From VGBO01 sp964453335 (GTDB lineage: Bacteria; Actinomycetota; Acidimicrobiia; Acidimicrobiales; CAIXPF01): 64,000 nt of DNA. Positions 8,752 to 16,409 of this stretch are shown here, in pieces (positions within the stretch are counted from its first letter, which is position 1; each line of letters opens with the position of its first letter). The notes beneath the pieces were generated by a model, which saw nothing but the letters and a program-made list of their open reading frames with translations, did not search any database and was not told the origin of the DNA. The position numbers and the translations under genes are program-made. The DNA is taken from assembly GCA_964453335.1 (NCBI GenBank), contig CAYVOK010000002.1, positions 1-64,000 on the forward strand, given 5' to 3'.

Positions 8752-10019
8752 CAGGCGCCCGCCGATCGGGCGAGCTTGTCGGCCACACGGGCCCGCACGT
8801 GCCCGGCGGCGCCGGGGACGGGGAGGCGGTCGAGCACCTCGTCGAAGAACCCGGTGACCACGAGCCGTTCGGCAGCTTCGGGCGGTACGCCGCGGCTCTC
8901 GAGATAGAAGCGCTGGTCGTCGTCGATCGGGCCGACGGTGGAGGCGTGCGAGCACCGCACGTCGTTGTTCTCGATCTCGAGGTTCGGCACCGACTCGGCC
9001 CACGCGTCCTCGGAGAGCTTGATGTTCCGGTTCGTCTGGTAGGCGTTCGTGCCCTTCGCGCCCGGTCGCACCCGGATCAGCCCCGAGTACACGGAATGGG
9101 CCCGGTCGTCGACCACGCCCTTGAAGAGCAGGTCGGACGTGCAGTCCGGCGCCCGGTGGTCCTGGCAGGTGCGGAAGTCGACCATCTGGTCGCCGTCGCC
9201 GAAGGACACGGCGACGAGGTCGACGGTCGCACCGGGTGCCTCGAGGCGGGTGTCGAGACGCTGGCGGGCGTAGCGGCCGCCGAACGCCGCGACGCCGACC
9301 CGCACGGTCGCCTGCTGGCCGGCGCGGGCGACGAGCGAACCGACGGCGTCGGTCGCGGTGTCGAGGTCGCCGAGGGTGAGGTACTGCACCCGGGCGTCGC
9401 GTCCGGCGACGATCTCGGTGGCGGGCACGGTGAGGGGGGCGGAGGGGGCGGACCGTTGGACCTCGAGCACGGCGACCGCCGCACCGTCGTCGGCGACGAC
9501 CGTCACCCGGGGGAAGTTCACGGTGCCCGCACCGTCGGACCACTCCACGATCAGCACGGGGCGGTCGACGTCGAGGCCGCGGGGCACGTGCACGAGCACG
9601 GCGTCGGTCCCGAACGCGAGGTTCGCGAGGGCGAACCGGTCCGCCTCGTCGTCGGCGGTGAGGGCGGCATACGCCGCGCCGTCGGACGCGACGTCGGCGT
9701 GCCTCCCGACGACGAGTCCCTTCGCCGCCCAGGCGTCGTCGACGGTGCAGTGCACCAGCCGTCCGTTGTCGACCACGACCACGGCGACCGGGTCGAGTGC
9801 GGTGAACGCCGCGGCGAGCGCAGCAGGGTCGGTCCCGGACGCCTCGGCCGGTGTCAGCGCGTCGAGGTCGACCCGGTCGATGCGGCTGTAGCGCCACTCC
9901 TCGAGCTCGGCGGTCGGTGCCGACGCGGCGGCGAAGAGGTCGGCGGCGGCGGCCCGGCGGGCACGCAGCCAGTCGGGTCCTCCGAGCGCGGCGGCGTGGG
10001 CGGCGGTGAGGGCGGTCAC
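8751..10019 (-). CDS. sufD: Fe-S assembly scaffold protein SufD
   Basis: 422-residue SufD, partner of SufB in the SufBC2D scaffold. The family C-terminal block is present (AHSVYSGLIRVRPGAKGTNA, then IENNDVRCSHASTVGPID and FYLESRGVPPEAAERLVVTG). The GTG start has AGGA about 10 bases upstream. Lies 45 bases downstream of the small Cys4 gene and overlaps the Rieske gene. In the SufBD fold the RCSHASTVG loop is close to the SufB-SufD interface where the cluster forms. Confidence 0.94.
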   Translation of the reverse strand: MTALTAAHAAALGGPDWLRARRAAAADLFAAASAPTAELEEWRYSRIDRVDLDALTPAEASGTDPAALAAAFTALDPVAVVVVDNGRLVHCTVDDAWAAKGLVVGRHADVASDGAAYAALTADDEADRFALANLAFGTDAVLVHVPRGLDVDRPVLIVEWSDGAGTVNFPRVTVVADDGAAVAVLEVQRSAPSAPLTVPATEIVAGRDARVQYLTLGDLDTATDAVGSLVARAGQQATVRVGVAAFGGRYARQRLDTRLEAPGATVDLVAVSFGDGDQMVDFRTCQDHRAPDCTSDLLFKGVVDDRAHSVYSGLIRVRPGAKGTNAYQTNRNIKLSEDAWAESVPNLEIENNDVRCSHASTVGPIDDDQRFYLESRGVPPEAAERLVVTGFFDEVLDRLPVPGAAGHVRARVADKLARSAGA

Positions 10020-10064
10020 GGTGATCGTTCCTGGGGGGTCTCGGGGGGTGGGGTGTCGGGCGGG

Positions 10065-10418
10065 TCAGCCTCGACGCCAGAACTTCCAGCGGGGGTTGCG
10101 GGCCATGCGGGCCCGTTCGGCCTCGACCTCGGCGAGCACCTGCGCACCGACGGCGTTGACGATGTCCTCCGCCTCGTCGAGGAGGCGGGCGACCCGGTCG
10201 TCGTCGGCGTCGAGGCCGGGCGGCTCCGGCGGGGTGGGCGGGGTCACGAGCGTGCCGTACTGCCAGTCGACGTCCGCGAGACGCCGCTGGAAGCCCGGAC
10301 ACGGGTCCGGGCACCGCCACGGTGCCTCGGGGGCGAGGTCGAGGTTGCACTTCCGCACGGTCTCACCGTTGGCGTAGGTGCGGGACTCGAACTGCTTGCA
10401 GTCCTGGCGCATGGGCAT
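10065..10418 (-). CDS. Uncharacterised Cys4 protein inside the SUF operon
   Basis: 117 residues, not recognised as a named family. The N-terminal part carries four cysteines, Cys7 (QDCKQF), Cys24 (VRKCNLDLAP), Cys36 and Cys40 (WRCPDPCPGF), a spacing that could hold Zn or an Fe-S cluster. A proline-rich linker follows and then a charged helix (residues 72-110) ending in basic residues. It sits 28 bases after sufB and 45 before sufD on the same strand, so it is almost certainly co-expressed with the scaffold genes and may assist cluster assembly (inference). Met1 or Met3 may be the start. Confidence 0.7.
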   Translation of the reverse strand: MPMRQDCKQFESRTYANGETVRKCNLDLAPEAPWRCPDPCPGFQRRLADVDWQYGTLVTPPTPPEPPGLDADDDRVARLLDEAEDIVNAVGAQVLAEVEAERARMARNPRWKFWRRG

Positions 10419-10446
10419 GGCGATACCCCGGGGACGGCGCCGGCGG

Positions 10447-11850
10447 TCAGCCGACGCTGCCCTCCATCTGCAGCTCGATGAGACGGCTCCACTCGACGGC
10501 GTACTCCATCGGCAGGGTTCGGGTGACGGGCTCGATGAAGCCGTTGACGATCATGCCCATCGCCTGCTCCTCGGAGAGGCCGCGGCTGCGGAGGTAGAAG
10601 AGCTGCTCGTCGGCGACCTTGGACACGGTGGCCTCGTGCCCGATGACCGCGTCCTTCGAGCCGATCTCCATGTAGGGGTAGGTGTCCGAGATCGAGTCGT
10701 CGTCGAGGATGAGGGCGTCGCACTGCACGTGGGACTTGCAGCCGTACGCCCCGTCCTCGACCCGCACGAGGCCGCGGTAGGAGGTGCGGCCACCGTCCTT
10801 CGAGATCGACTTCGACACGATCTTGGACGTGGTCTCCGGTGCGGCGTGGACCATCTTCGCCCCGGCGTCCTGGTGCTGGTCGGCACCGGCGTAGGCGACG
10901 GAGAGGACCTCGCCCGACGCCTTCGGGCCGACCATGACGACGGCCGGGTACTTCATGGTGAGGCGGGAACCGATGTTCCCGTCGATCCACTCCATATGGC
11001 CCTCGGCCTCGACGCGGGCCCGCTTGGTGACGAGGTTGAACACGTTCGTCGACCAGTTCTGGATCGTCGTGTAGGTGACACGGGCCGACGGACGCACGAC
11101 GATCTCGACGACGGCGGAGTGCAGCGAGTCGGTGGAGTACACGGGGGCGGAGCAGCCCTCGATGTAGTGCACCTTCGAACCCTCGTCCGCGATGATCAGC
11201 GTCCGCTCGAACTGGCCCATGTTCTCGGCGTTGATGCGGAAGTACGCCTGCAGCGGCATGTCGACCTCGACGCCGGGCGGCACGTAGATGAAGCTGCCGC
11301 CGCTCCACACCGCGGAGTTGAGCGCCGAGAACTTGTTGTCGTTCGGCGGGATGACCTTGCCGAAGTACTGCCGGACGAGTTCGGGGTGCTCACGCACCGC
11401 CGTGTCCATGTCGCAGAAGATGACGCCCTGTTCCTCGAGCTCCACGCGGTTGCGGTGGTAGACGACCTCGGACTCGTACTGGGCGGTGACGCCGGCGAGG
11501 TACTTCCGCTCGGCCTCGGGGATGCCGAGCTTCTCGTAGGTGTTCTTGACCGACTCGGGGAGCTCCTCCCACGCGTCGACCTGCTTCTCGGTGGGCTTGA
11601 TGTAGTAGTAGATGTCGTCGAAGTAGATCTGCGACATGTCCCCGCCCCACGACGGCATCGGCCGCCGGTGGAAGTGCTCGAGGGACTTGAGGCGGAAGTC
11701 CTTCATCCAGTCCTTCTCGGACTTCATCCACGACATCTCGCGCACGAGGTCCTCGGAGAGGCCACGGCGCGGCTTGAAGACGTAGTTCTCCTCGTCGGAC
11801 CAGCCGAGCTTGTAGCGGCTGAGGTCGAGATCGAGTCCGGTGTCGGACAT
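10447..11850 (-). CDS. sufB: Fe-S assembly scaffold protein SufB
   Basis: 467-residue SufB, the main scaffold of the SUF system. Family blocks include WRLKSLEHF-like region as FRLKSLEHFHRRPMPSWGG, then YVPPGVEVDMPLQAYFRINA, EGCSAPVYSTDSLHSAVVEI and the C-terminal VSKVADEQLFYLRSRGLSEE. The sequence is full length. GAGGAG lies 4-9 bases before the ATG, so unlike most genes here it has a real 5' leader, about 60 bases from the inverted-repeat promoter at 11902-11933. First gene of the minus-strand suf operon. Confidence 0.96.
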   Translation of the reverse strand: MSDTGLDLDLSRYKLGWSDEENYVFKPRRGLSEDLVREMSWMKSEKDWMKDFRLKSLEHFHRRPMPSWGGDMSQIYFDDIYYYIKPTEKQVDAWEELPESVKNTYEKLGIPEAERKYLAGVTAQYESEVVYHRNRVELEEQGVIFCDMDTAVREHPELVRQYFGKVIPPNDNKFSALNSAVWSGGSFIYVPPGVEVDMPLQAYFRINAENMGQFERTLIIADEGSKVHYIEGCSAPVYSTDSLHSAVVEIVVRPSARVTYTTIQNWSTNVFNLVTKRARVEAEGHMEWIDGNIGSRLTMKYPAVVMVGPKASGEVLSVAYAGADQHQDAGAKMVHAAPETTSKIVSKSISKDGGRTSYRGLVRVEDGAYGCKSHVQCDALILDDDSISDTYPYMEIGSKDAVIGHEATVSKVADEQLFYLRSRGLSEEQAMGMIVNGFIEPVTRTLPMEYAVEWSRLIELQMEGSVG

Positions 11851-11901
11851 GCGTGCTCCTCGGTGCTGCGACGGGTCGTCGGGGCGGCGGTCGCCACCCG
11901 G

Positions 11902-11933
11902 GGTATTTCTCCCATGAGGATAGGAGAAATACC
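11902..11933 (-). promoter_or_regulatory. sufB operon promoter within a perfect inverted repeat
   Basis: GGTATTTCTCC (11902-11912) and GGAGAAATACC (11923-11933) are perfect 11-bp arms around a 10-base spacer. On the minus strand the spacer holds TATCCT (11922-11917), a good -10 hexamer, so the repeat flanks the core promoter. This is the expected position for a repressor of Fe-S genes of the Rrf2 or SufR type, but the actual regulator is unknown. The stem could also form in RNA. Confidence 0.6.
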
Positions 11934-11992
11934 TCCCCTACCGCTAGGCCCGACCGGAGCACGGCCGCGGCCGGTCGCTAGCGTGACCGCCG

Positions 11993-12421
11993 ATGGCGCA
12001 CCGCATCGCCGGGACCCTCCACCGACACCCGATCGCAGGACCCGTCGCGGCGTCCGCGGCGGCCCTCGTCGGCTGCGTCGCCGTCGCCCGGTGGGACGGC
12101 GAGTCGACGCTCCTCGCACCCTGCCCGTTCCAGCTCGTCCTCGGGGTCGACTGCCCGGGGTGCGGGATGACCCGCGCCGTCCGCGCCCTCACCCGTCTCG
12201 ACGTCGTCGCCGCGGCGGACCACAACCTGCTGCTGCTCGCCGTGCTCCCCTTCGCGCTGTGGGCGTGGGTCGCCTGGGTCGGTCGTGCCGCCGGCGTCCC
12301 GGTACCCGTCCCACGGATCGGGACGCGCACCACGATCCTGCTCGTCGTGGTCATCGGCGCGTTCGCCGTCGTGCGAAACCTGCCGGGCCCGCTCGGCGAC
12401 TACCTCGACGCGCGCGCCTGA
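11993..12421 (+). CDS. DUF2752 membrane protein
   Basis: 142 residues with three predicted membrane segments (about residues 14-33, 75-95 and 108-130) and the DUF2752 signature CPFQLVLGVDCPGCGMTRAV (Cys44, Cys54, Cys57). Members of this family are small membrane proteins of unknown function in which the CPGCG motif may bind a metal. TAGCGT at 11979-11984 lies 8 bases before the ATG, suggesting leaderless expression divergent from sufB. It is monocistronic. Confidence 0.85.
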   Translation: MAHRIAGTLHRHPIAGPVAASAAALVGCVAVARWDGESTLLAPCPFQLVLGVDCPGCGMTRAVRALTRLDVVAAADHNLLLLAVLPFALWAWVAWVGRAAGVPVPVPRIGTRTTILLVVVIGAFAVVRNLPGPLGDYLDARA

Positions 12422-12443
12422 CGGCGTCGGTGCGCTCGTCGGC

Positions 12444-12959
12444 TCAGACCGGGCGCAGCCCGGCCTTGTAGCGGCGCACCCGTTCGACGTACTTCTCGAC
12501 GGGGTCGAGCACGTCCTCGGGGTTCGCCGCACCCTCGCGGATCGTCGCGGGGATCCCGACGGCGAGTGCGCCACGCGGCACTCGCTTGCCGTTCGGCACG
12601 AGCGCACCCGCACCGACGAGCGCGTAGCTCTCCACGACTGCACGCCGCAGCACGATGCACCCGGAACCGGCGAGGCTGAAGTCCTCGAGGATGCAGCCCT
12701 CGAGGTGCACGAGATGACCGACCGTGCAGTTCGACCCGATCACCGTCGGATGCGGTTCCCACGTGTGGATCACCGCACCGTCCTGGATCGAGGTGCGGTC
12801 GCCGATCGTGATCGGCCCGTCGTCACCCCGCAGCACCGCACCGGGCCACACCGAGGAGAACGCCCCGATGGTGACATCCCCGATGACGGTCGCGTCGGGG
12901 TGGACGAACGCGTCCGGATGGATGCGCGGCACGAGGTCGCCGAGCGCGAAGACGCCCAC
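12444..12959 (-). CDS. Gamma-carbonic-anhydrase-like hexapeptide-repeat protein
   Basis: 171-residue left-handed beta-helix protein with many hexapeptide turns (VIGDVTIGAFSSVWPGAVLR, TIGDRTSIQDGAVIHT). Closest in pattern to the YrdA/PaaY gamma-carbonic anhydrase group. His65 (VIHTW) and His82 (VGHLVH) match two of the three metal ligands, but the third position, five residues after His82, is Glu87 in place of His, with an extra His85. So carbonic anhydrase activity is uncertain. The GTG start lies 6 bases after the flavin reductase stop, so the two are co-transcribed. Confidence 0.82.
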   Translation of the reverse strand: MGVFALGDLVPRIHPDAFVHPDATVIGDVTIGAFSSVWPGAVLRGDDGPITIGDRTSIQDGAVIHTWEPHPTVIGSNCTVGHLVHLEGCILEDFSLAGSGCIVLRRAVVESYALVGAGALVPNGKRVPRGALAVGIPATIREGAANPEDVLDPVEKYVERVRRYKAGLRPV

Positions 12960-12965
12960 GGCGGA

Positions 12966-13463
12966 CTACTTCGTGAAGCGGCCGTAGCCGCCCTTGTAGA
13001 ACAGCGCCGGACCGGCGTCACGGTCCGTGGCGTCCATCGCCTCGACCGCGCCGACGACGATGACGTGGTCGCCGGCGTCGTGCACCGCAGCGATCGTGCA
13101 GTCGATCCAGGCGAGGGACCCGGGGATCATCGGCGACCCGGTGACCGGTGCCGGCGTCCAGTCGACGCCGGCGAACTTGTCGTCGGACTTCCCGGCGAAC
13201 ACGCCGGCGACCTCGAGCTGGTCGTCCGCGACGACGTTCACGCAGAACCGGCGGCTGCGTTCGATCGCAGCCCACGAACCCGACGTCTTCGTCGGCAGGA
13301 ACGCGACGAGGGGCGGGTCGAGGGACACCGAGGTGAACGAACCGATGACGAGACCGGTCGGCCGACCGTCGTCGACGGTGGTCACGATCGTCACGCCCGT
13401 CGGGTACGCCCCGAGGACCTTGCGGAAGTGGGCGGGATCGTTGGCCGGCGGACGCTCGCTCAT
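12966..13463 (-). CDS. Flavin reductase (FMN-binding, HpaC-like)
   Basis: 165 residues of the flavin reductase-like FMN-binding fold: FRKVLGAYPTGVTIVTTVDD at the start, then the FTSVSLDPPLVAFLPTKTS block and a C-terminal FYKGGYGRF typical of the short-chain component that supplies reduced flavin to monooxygenases. The ATG at 13463 is preferred over an ATG at 13490 because TAGGGT lies 8 bases upstream of it, matching the leaderless pattern here. No monooxygenase partner is adjacent. Confidence 0.88.
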   Translation of the reverse strand: MSERPPANDPAHFRKVLGAYPTGVTIVTTVDDGRPTGLVIGSFTSVSLDPPLVAFLPTKTSGSWAAIERSRRFCVNVVADDQLEVAGVFAGKSDDKFAGVDWTPAPVTGSPMIPGSLAWIDCTIAAVHDAGDHVIVVGAVEAMDATDRDAGPALFYKGGYGRFTK

Positions 13464-13497
13464 GGCGGCAGACCCTAGCGGCCGGGGCATCCGGGCT

Positions 13498-14367
13498 TCA
13501 GGCGTCGCAGGGGTCGAAGGTGCACCGGAGCCCCTCGGCCGCGGCGATCACGCAGGGACCGCCCTCGGCGGCGGCCGCACCCGCCTCGGCGAGCAGCGCG
13601 TCGAGGGTGTCGTCGTCGTGCGCCGGGTCGTGGTGGAACAGCGCGAGGGTGCGCACCCCGGCGGTGCGGGCGACCGTCGTCGCGTACCCGACGGTCGAGT
13701 GTCCCCAGTGCGGGCGGTCCGCGAACTCGGCGTCGGTGTACTGCGCGTCGTGGATCAACAGGTCGACGCCGTGGGCGAGCGCGACGACGCCGGCGGGCAC
13801 CGCGCTGCTGCCGTCGCGAGGCTGCTGGTGGTCGGGGACGTACGCGATCGACCGGCCCCGCCAGTCGAGACGGAACCCGATGGTCGGCCCGGTGTGGGGG
13901 ACCTCGGCGACGGTGACGCGGACGTCGCCCTCGGTGAAACTGCCCGGGCCGACGCTGCGGTAGGTGATCGCGCAGGCGAGGTCGTCGAGGCGCACCGGGA
14001 AGAAGGGCGGGCGGTAGCAGCGGTCGAACGCCTCGGCGAGCGACGCACCGGTGCCCGGGTCCGGGCCGACGACGTCGATGCGACTGCCGGCGCGCAGCGC
14101 AGGACCGAAGAACGGCAGGCCCTGCACGTGGTCCCAGTGGAGGTGGGTGACGAGCGCGAGGCCGTCGAAGGGGCAGTCGGCGTCGAGCGTGGCGCCGTAG
14201 CGGCGCAGCCCGGTGCCGAGGTCGAGCACGATCGGTCGCGTGTCGGGGGCCTCGACGACGACGCAGGACGTGTTCCCCCCGTAGCGGACCAGCTCCGGGC
14301 CCGCGCACGGCGTCGAGCCACGGACCCCGTGGAACGTCACGGCGAGCTCCGCTCCCCCGCTGCGCAT
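13498..14367 (-). CDS. Metallo-beta-lactamase fold hydrolase (PhnP/cyclic phosphodiesterase-like)
   Basis: 289 residues. The start FHGVRGSTPCAGPELVRYGG followed by NTSCVVVEAPDTRPIVLDLG, then HLHWDHVQGLPFF, is characteristic of the phosphodiesterase-like metallo-beta-lactamase group. The HxHxDH Zn motif is complete; later histidines (VPHTGPT, DHQQ, IHDAQY, HWGHST) complete the site. Substrate is probably a phosphodiester. The ATG at 14367 has TACCGT 6 bases upstream and is preferred over an in-frame ATG at 14415. Divergent from the redox operon starting at 14453. Confidence 0.85.
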   Translation of the reverse strand: MRSGGAELAVTFHGVRGSTPCAGPELVRYGGNTSCVVVEAPDTRPIVLDLGTGLRRYGATLDADCPFDGLALVTHLHWDHVQGLPFFGPALRAGSRIDVVGPDPGTGASLAEAFDRCYRPPFFPVRLDDLACAITYRSVGPGSFTEGDVRVTVAEVPHTGPTIGFRLDWRGRSIAYVPDHQQPRDGSSAVPAGVVALAHGVDLLIHDAQYTDAEFADRPHWGHSTVGYATTVARTAGVRTLALFHHDPAHDDDTLDALLAEAGAAAAEGGPCVIAAAEGLRCTFDPCDA

Positions 14368-14407
14368 CGGCGAACGGTACCCCCGGGTCGCCACCTCGTG
14401 AAGTCGC

Positions 14408-14446
14408 TGTGACACCGATCACGGCGGCGGCGAAGGGGGGTACGCT
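14408..14446 (+). promoter_or_regulatory. Promoter of the UGSC selenoprotein operon with CRP-like site
   Basis: TGTGACACCGATCACG (14408-14423) fits the TGTGA-N6-TCACn pattern of Crp/Fnr-family regulators. It is followed by the -10-like TACGCT (14441-14446), which ends 6 bases before the GTG start at 14453. The site would centre near -37 on a leaderless transcript. Only one such site was noticed in the window. Confidence 0.45.
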
Positions 14447-14452
14447 GCCGCG

Positions 14453-15865
14453 GTGGCCGACCTCGAACCGCCCCCCGAAGCCGCCCTGCCCGACGGGATC
14501 GTCGCCGTCGTGAAGCGGGCGTGCCCGACCTGCGAGCTCGTCGAAGGCGTGCTCGGCGCGCTCGACGTGGCCGGGGTCCCCCTCACCGTGTACACCCAGG
14601 ACGACCCGTCGTTCCCCGACGGCGTGTCCGACCGGCGGGACGACACCGAGCTCGTCGTGTCCTGGCATCACGACATCGACACGGTGCCGACACTGCTGCG
14701 GGTCGAGGGTGGCGTCGTCACGGAACGGCTCGAGGGCTGGTCGCGCATGCAGTGGGAGGCGTTCACCGGGGTCGACGGTCTCGGTCCGGGCCTGCCCGAG
14801 TGGCGTCCCGGCTGCGGTTCGCTGTCGGTCGACCCGGTGATCGGACCGAAGCTGGCCGTGAAGTTCTCCGGCAGCGTGCTGCAGGCGCGGCGCGTCGAGC
14901 TCGCCACGCTCGAGGACGAGATGGAGGCGATGTTCGAGCGCGGCTGGTCGGACGGTCTGCCGCTCGTCCCGCCGACCGAGGAGCGCGTCCTCGCGATGCT
15001 CGCCGGCACCGACCGTGCGCCCGACGAGATCGTCGCCGTCGTCCCTCCGCAGCTCACGCCGTGCACGGTGGAGAAGGTCGCGATCAACGCGGTGATGGCC
15101 GGCTGCCGACCCGAGTACCTGCCGGTCGTGCTCGCCCTCGTCGAGGCCGGGTGCACCGACACGTTCAACATCCACGGCCTGCTCTGCACCACGTACTTCT
15201 CGGGGCCGGTGATCGTCGTGAACGGTCCGATCGCGAAGGCGATCGGGATGAACAGCGGCCACAACTGCCTCGGGCAGGGGAACCGTGCGAACGCGACGAT
15301 CGGTCGGGCGTTCCAGCTCGTGATCCGCAACGTGGGCGGCGGTCGCCCGGGACGGGACGGCATCGACCGCGCAGCGTTCGGAAGCCCCGGGAAGCTCACG
15401 TTCTGCTTCGCGGAGAACGAGGACGACTCGCCGTGGGAGCCGCTCTGCGTCGACGCCGGGTTCCCGGCGGGCACGAACACCGTGTCGATGTTCGCCGGGC
15501 ACGGCCCGTCCGCCGTCGTCGACCAACTCGCCCGCACCCCCGACGTGCTGATCGACGCATTCGTGCGCAAGGTCGCGTCGAACTTCGACCCGAAGTTCTT
15601 CGCCCGACGGCTCGACAACCTGATGCTCGTCATCGGCCCCGAACACGCCCGCGTGTTCGCCGACGGCGGGTGGGACAAGTGGCGGATCCGGGCCGAGCTG
15701 AACGAACGACTCTTCGCCTCCGTCGGCCGCACCGCCCCCGAACCGCGGTGGGACTCCCCCGCCATCGTCTTCGCCGGCGGTGACGCCGGACTGTTCTCGG
15801 CGCTGATCGAGGGTTGGGTGTCTGGTCCGACGGGCAGCCAGATGATCTGCCACGCGCTACGTTGA
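14453..15865 (+). CDS. Thioredoxin-like N-terminus fused to a Cys-rich domain; partner of the UGSC selenoprotein
   Basis: 470 residues. Residues 15-100 look like a thioredoxin/glutaredoxin fold with the redox motif Cys24-Pro-Thr-Cys27. The remaining 340 residues form a separate domain without a recognised name, beginning near LATLEDEMEAMFERGWSDGL and containing repeated glycine/cysteine turns (QLTPCTVEKVAINAVMAGCR, IHGLLCTTYFSGPVIVVNGP, NSGHNCLGQGNRANATIGRA). Its stop is 25 bases before the selenoprotein gene on the same strand, so both are co-expressed. A role as disulfide-exchange partner of the selenoprotein is inference. The GTG start follows TACGCT by 6 bases. Confidence 0.8.
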   Translation: MADLEPPPEAALPDGIVAVVKRACPTCELVEGVLGALDVAGVPLTVYTQDDPSFPDGVSDRRDDTELVVSWHHDIDTVPTLLRVEGGVVTERLEGWSRMQWEAFTGVDGLGPGLPEWRPGCGSLSVDPVIGPKLAVKFSGSVLQARRVELATLEDEMEAMFERGWSDGLPLVPPTEERVLAMLAGTDRAPDEIVAVVPPQLTPCTVEKVAINAVMAGCRPEYLPVVLALVEAGCTDTFNIHGLLCTTYFSGPVIVVNGPIAKAIGMNSGHNCLGQGNRANATIGRAFQLVIRNVGGGRPGRDGIDRAAFGSPGKLTFCFAENEDDSPWEPLCVDAGFPAGTNTVSMFAGHGPSAVVDQLARTPDVLIDAFVRKVASNFDPKFFARRLDNLMLVIGPEHARVFADGGWDKWRIRAELNERLFASVGRTAPEPRWDSPAIVFAGGDAGLFSALIEGWVSGPTGSQMICHALR

Positions 15866-15890
15866 GCGAACCGCAGCGAAAGGCACGCAC

Positions 15891-16403
15891 GTGACGACGC
15901 TCCTCGATCCCACGAACGAACTCCAGGTCGCCACCCGGCCCCGGGTCGAGCGACCCGCCGTGATCGAGGGCATGACCGTCGGTCTGCTCGACATCACCAA
16001 GCCGCGCGGCAACGTGTTCCTCGACCGGCTGCAGGAACTGCTCGAGGAACGCGGCATGCAGGTGCGTCGCTACGCGAAGCCGACGTTCACCAAGCCTGCG
16101 CCGGCCGACCTGCGCCACCAGATCAGCCAGGAGTGTCAGCTCGTCATCGAGGCGCTCGCCGATTGAGGCAGCTGCACGTCGTGCAGTGTGCACGACACCG
16201 CTGATCTCGAGACCCGCGGCGTCCCGTCGGTCTTCGTCGCCTCCGACGTCTTCGTCGACGCCGCCCGCTCCCAGGCCGCGGCACTCGGGCTCGACGTCGC
16301 CCGCGTGTTCGTCGCGCATCCGATCCAGGACCGCACCGACGACGAGATGCGGGACCTCGCCGACGGCATCGTCGACGACCTGCTCGCTGCGCTGCGCGCC
16401 TGA
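15891..16403 (+). CDS. UGSC-motif selenoprotein (in-frame TGA read as selenocysteine)
   Basis: 170 codons if the TGA at 16164-16166 is read as selenocysteine (residue 92). The frame runs through without any other stop and gives EALAD-Sec-GSCTSC, the U-G-S-C motif that defines a known family of predicted bacterial selenoproteins; Cys95 and Cys98 follow. Residues 27-62 and 107-170 alternate beta strands and helices. Read as two separate ORFs the gene would be broken exactly at its redox centre, while the downstream half keeps normal codon use. GTG start with AAAGG 8 bases upstream. A SECIS-type hairpin lies at 16178-16196. The second gene of the operon; function unknown but surely redox. Confidence 0.88.
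16178..16196 (+). promoter_or_regulatory. Bacterial SECIS-like hairpin after the UGA codon
   Basis: GTCGTGCA (16178-16185) pairs perfectly with TGCACGAC (16189-16196) around a GTG loop. The loop starts with G, 20 bases after the UGA, within the usual 16-37 base window for bacterial SECIS elements, which need a G in the first two loop bases. An alternative shorter stem, CTGCAC/GTGCAG at 16172-16186, overlaps it. Confidence 0.75.
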
Positions 16404-16409
16404 GCCGAC

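Noticed and set aside
16172..16186. Alternative stem CTGCAC/GTGCAG as the SECIS
   Set aside because: Its loop lies only about 12 bases after the UGA, too close; the overlapping 8-bp stem at 16178-16196 fits better.
15891..16403. Pseudogene or sequencing error at the TGA splitting two ORFs
   Set aside because: Both halves share one frame, the stop falls exactly on the family redox residue, and a SECIS-type hairpin follows.
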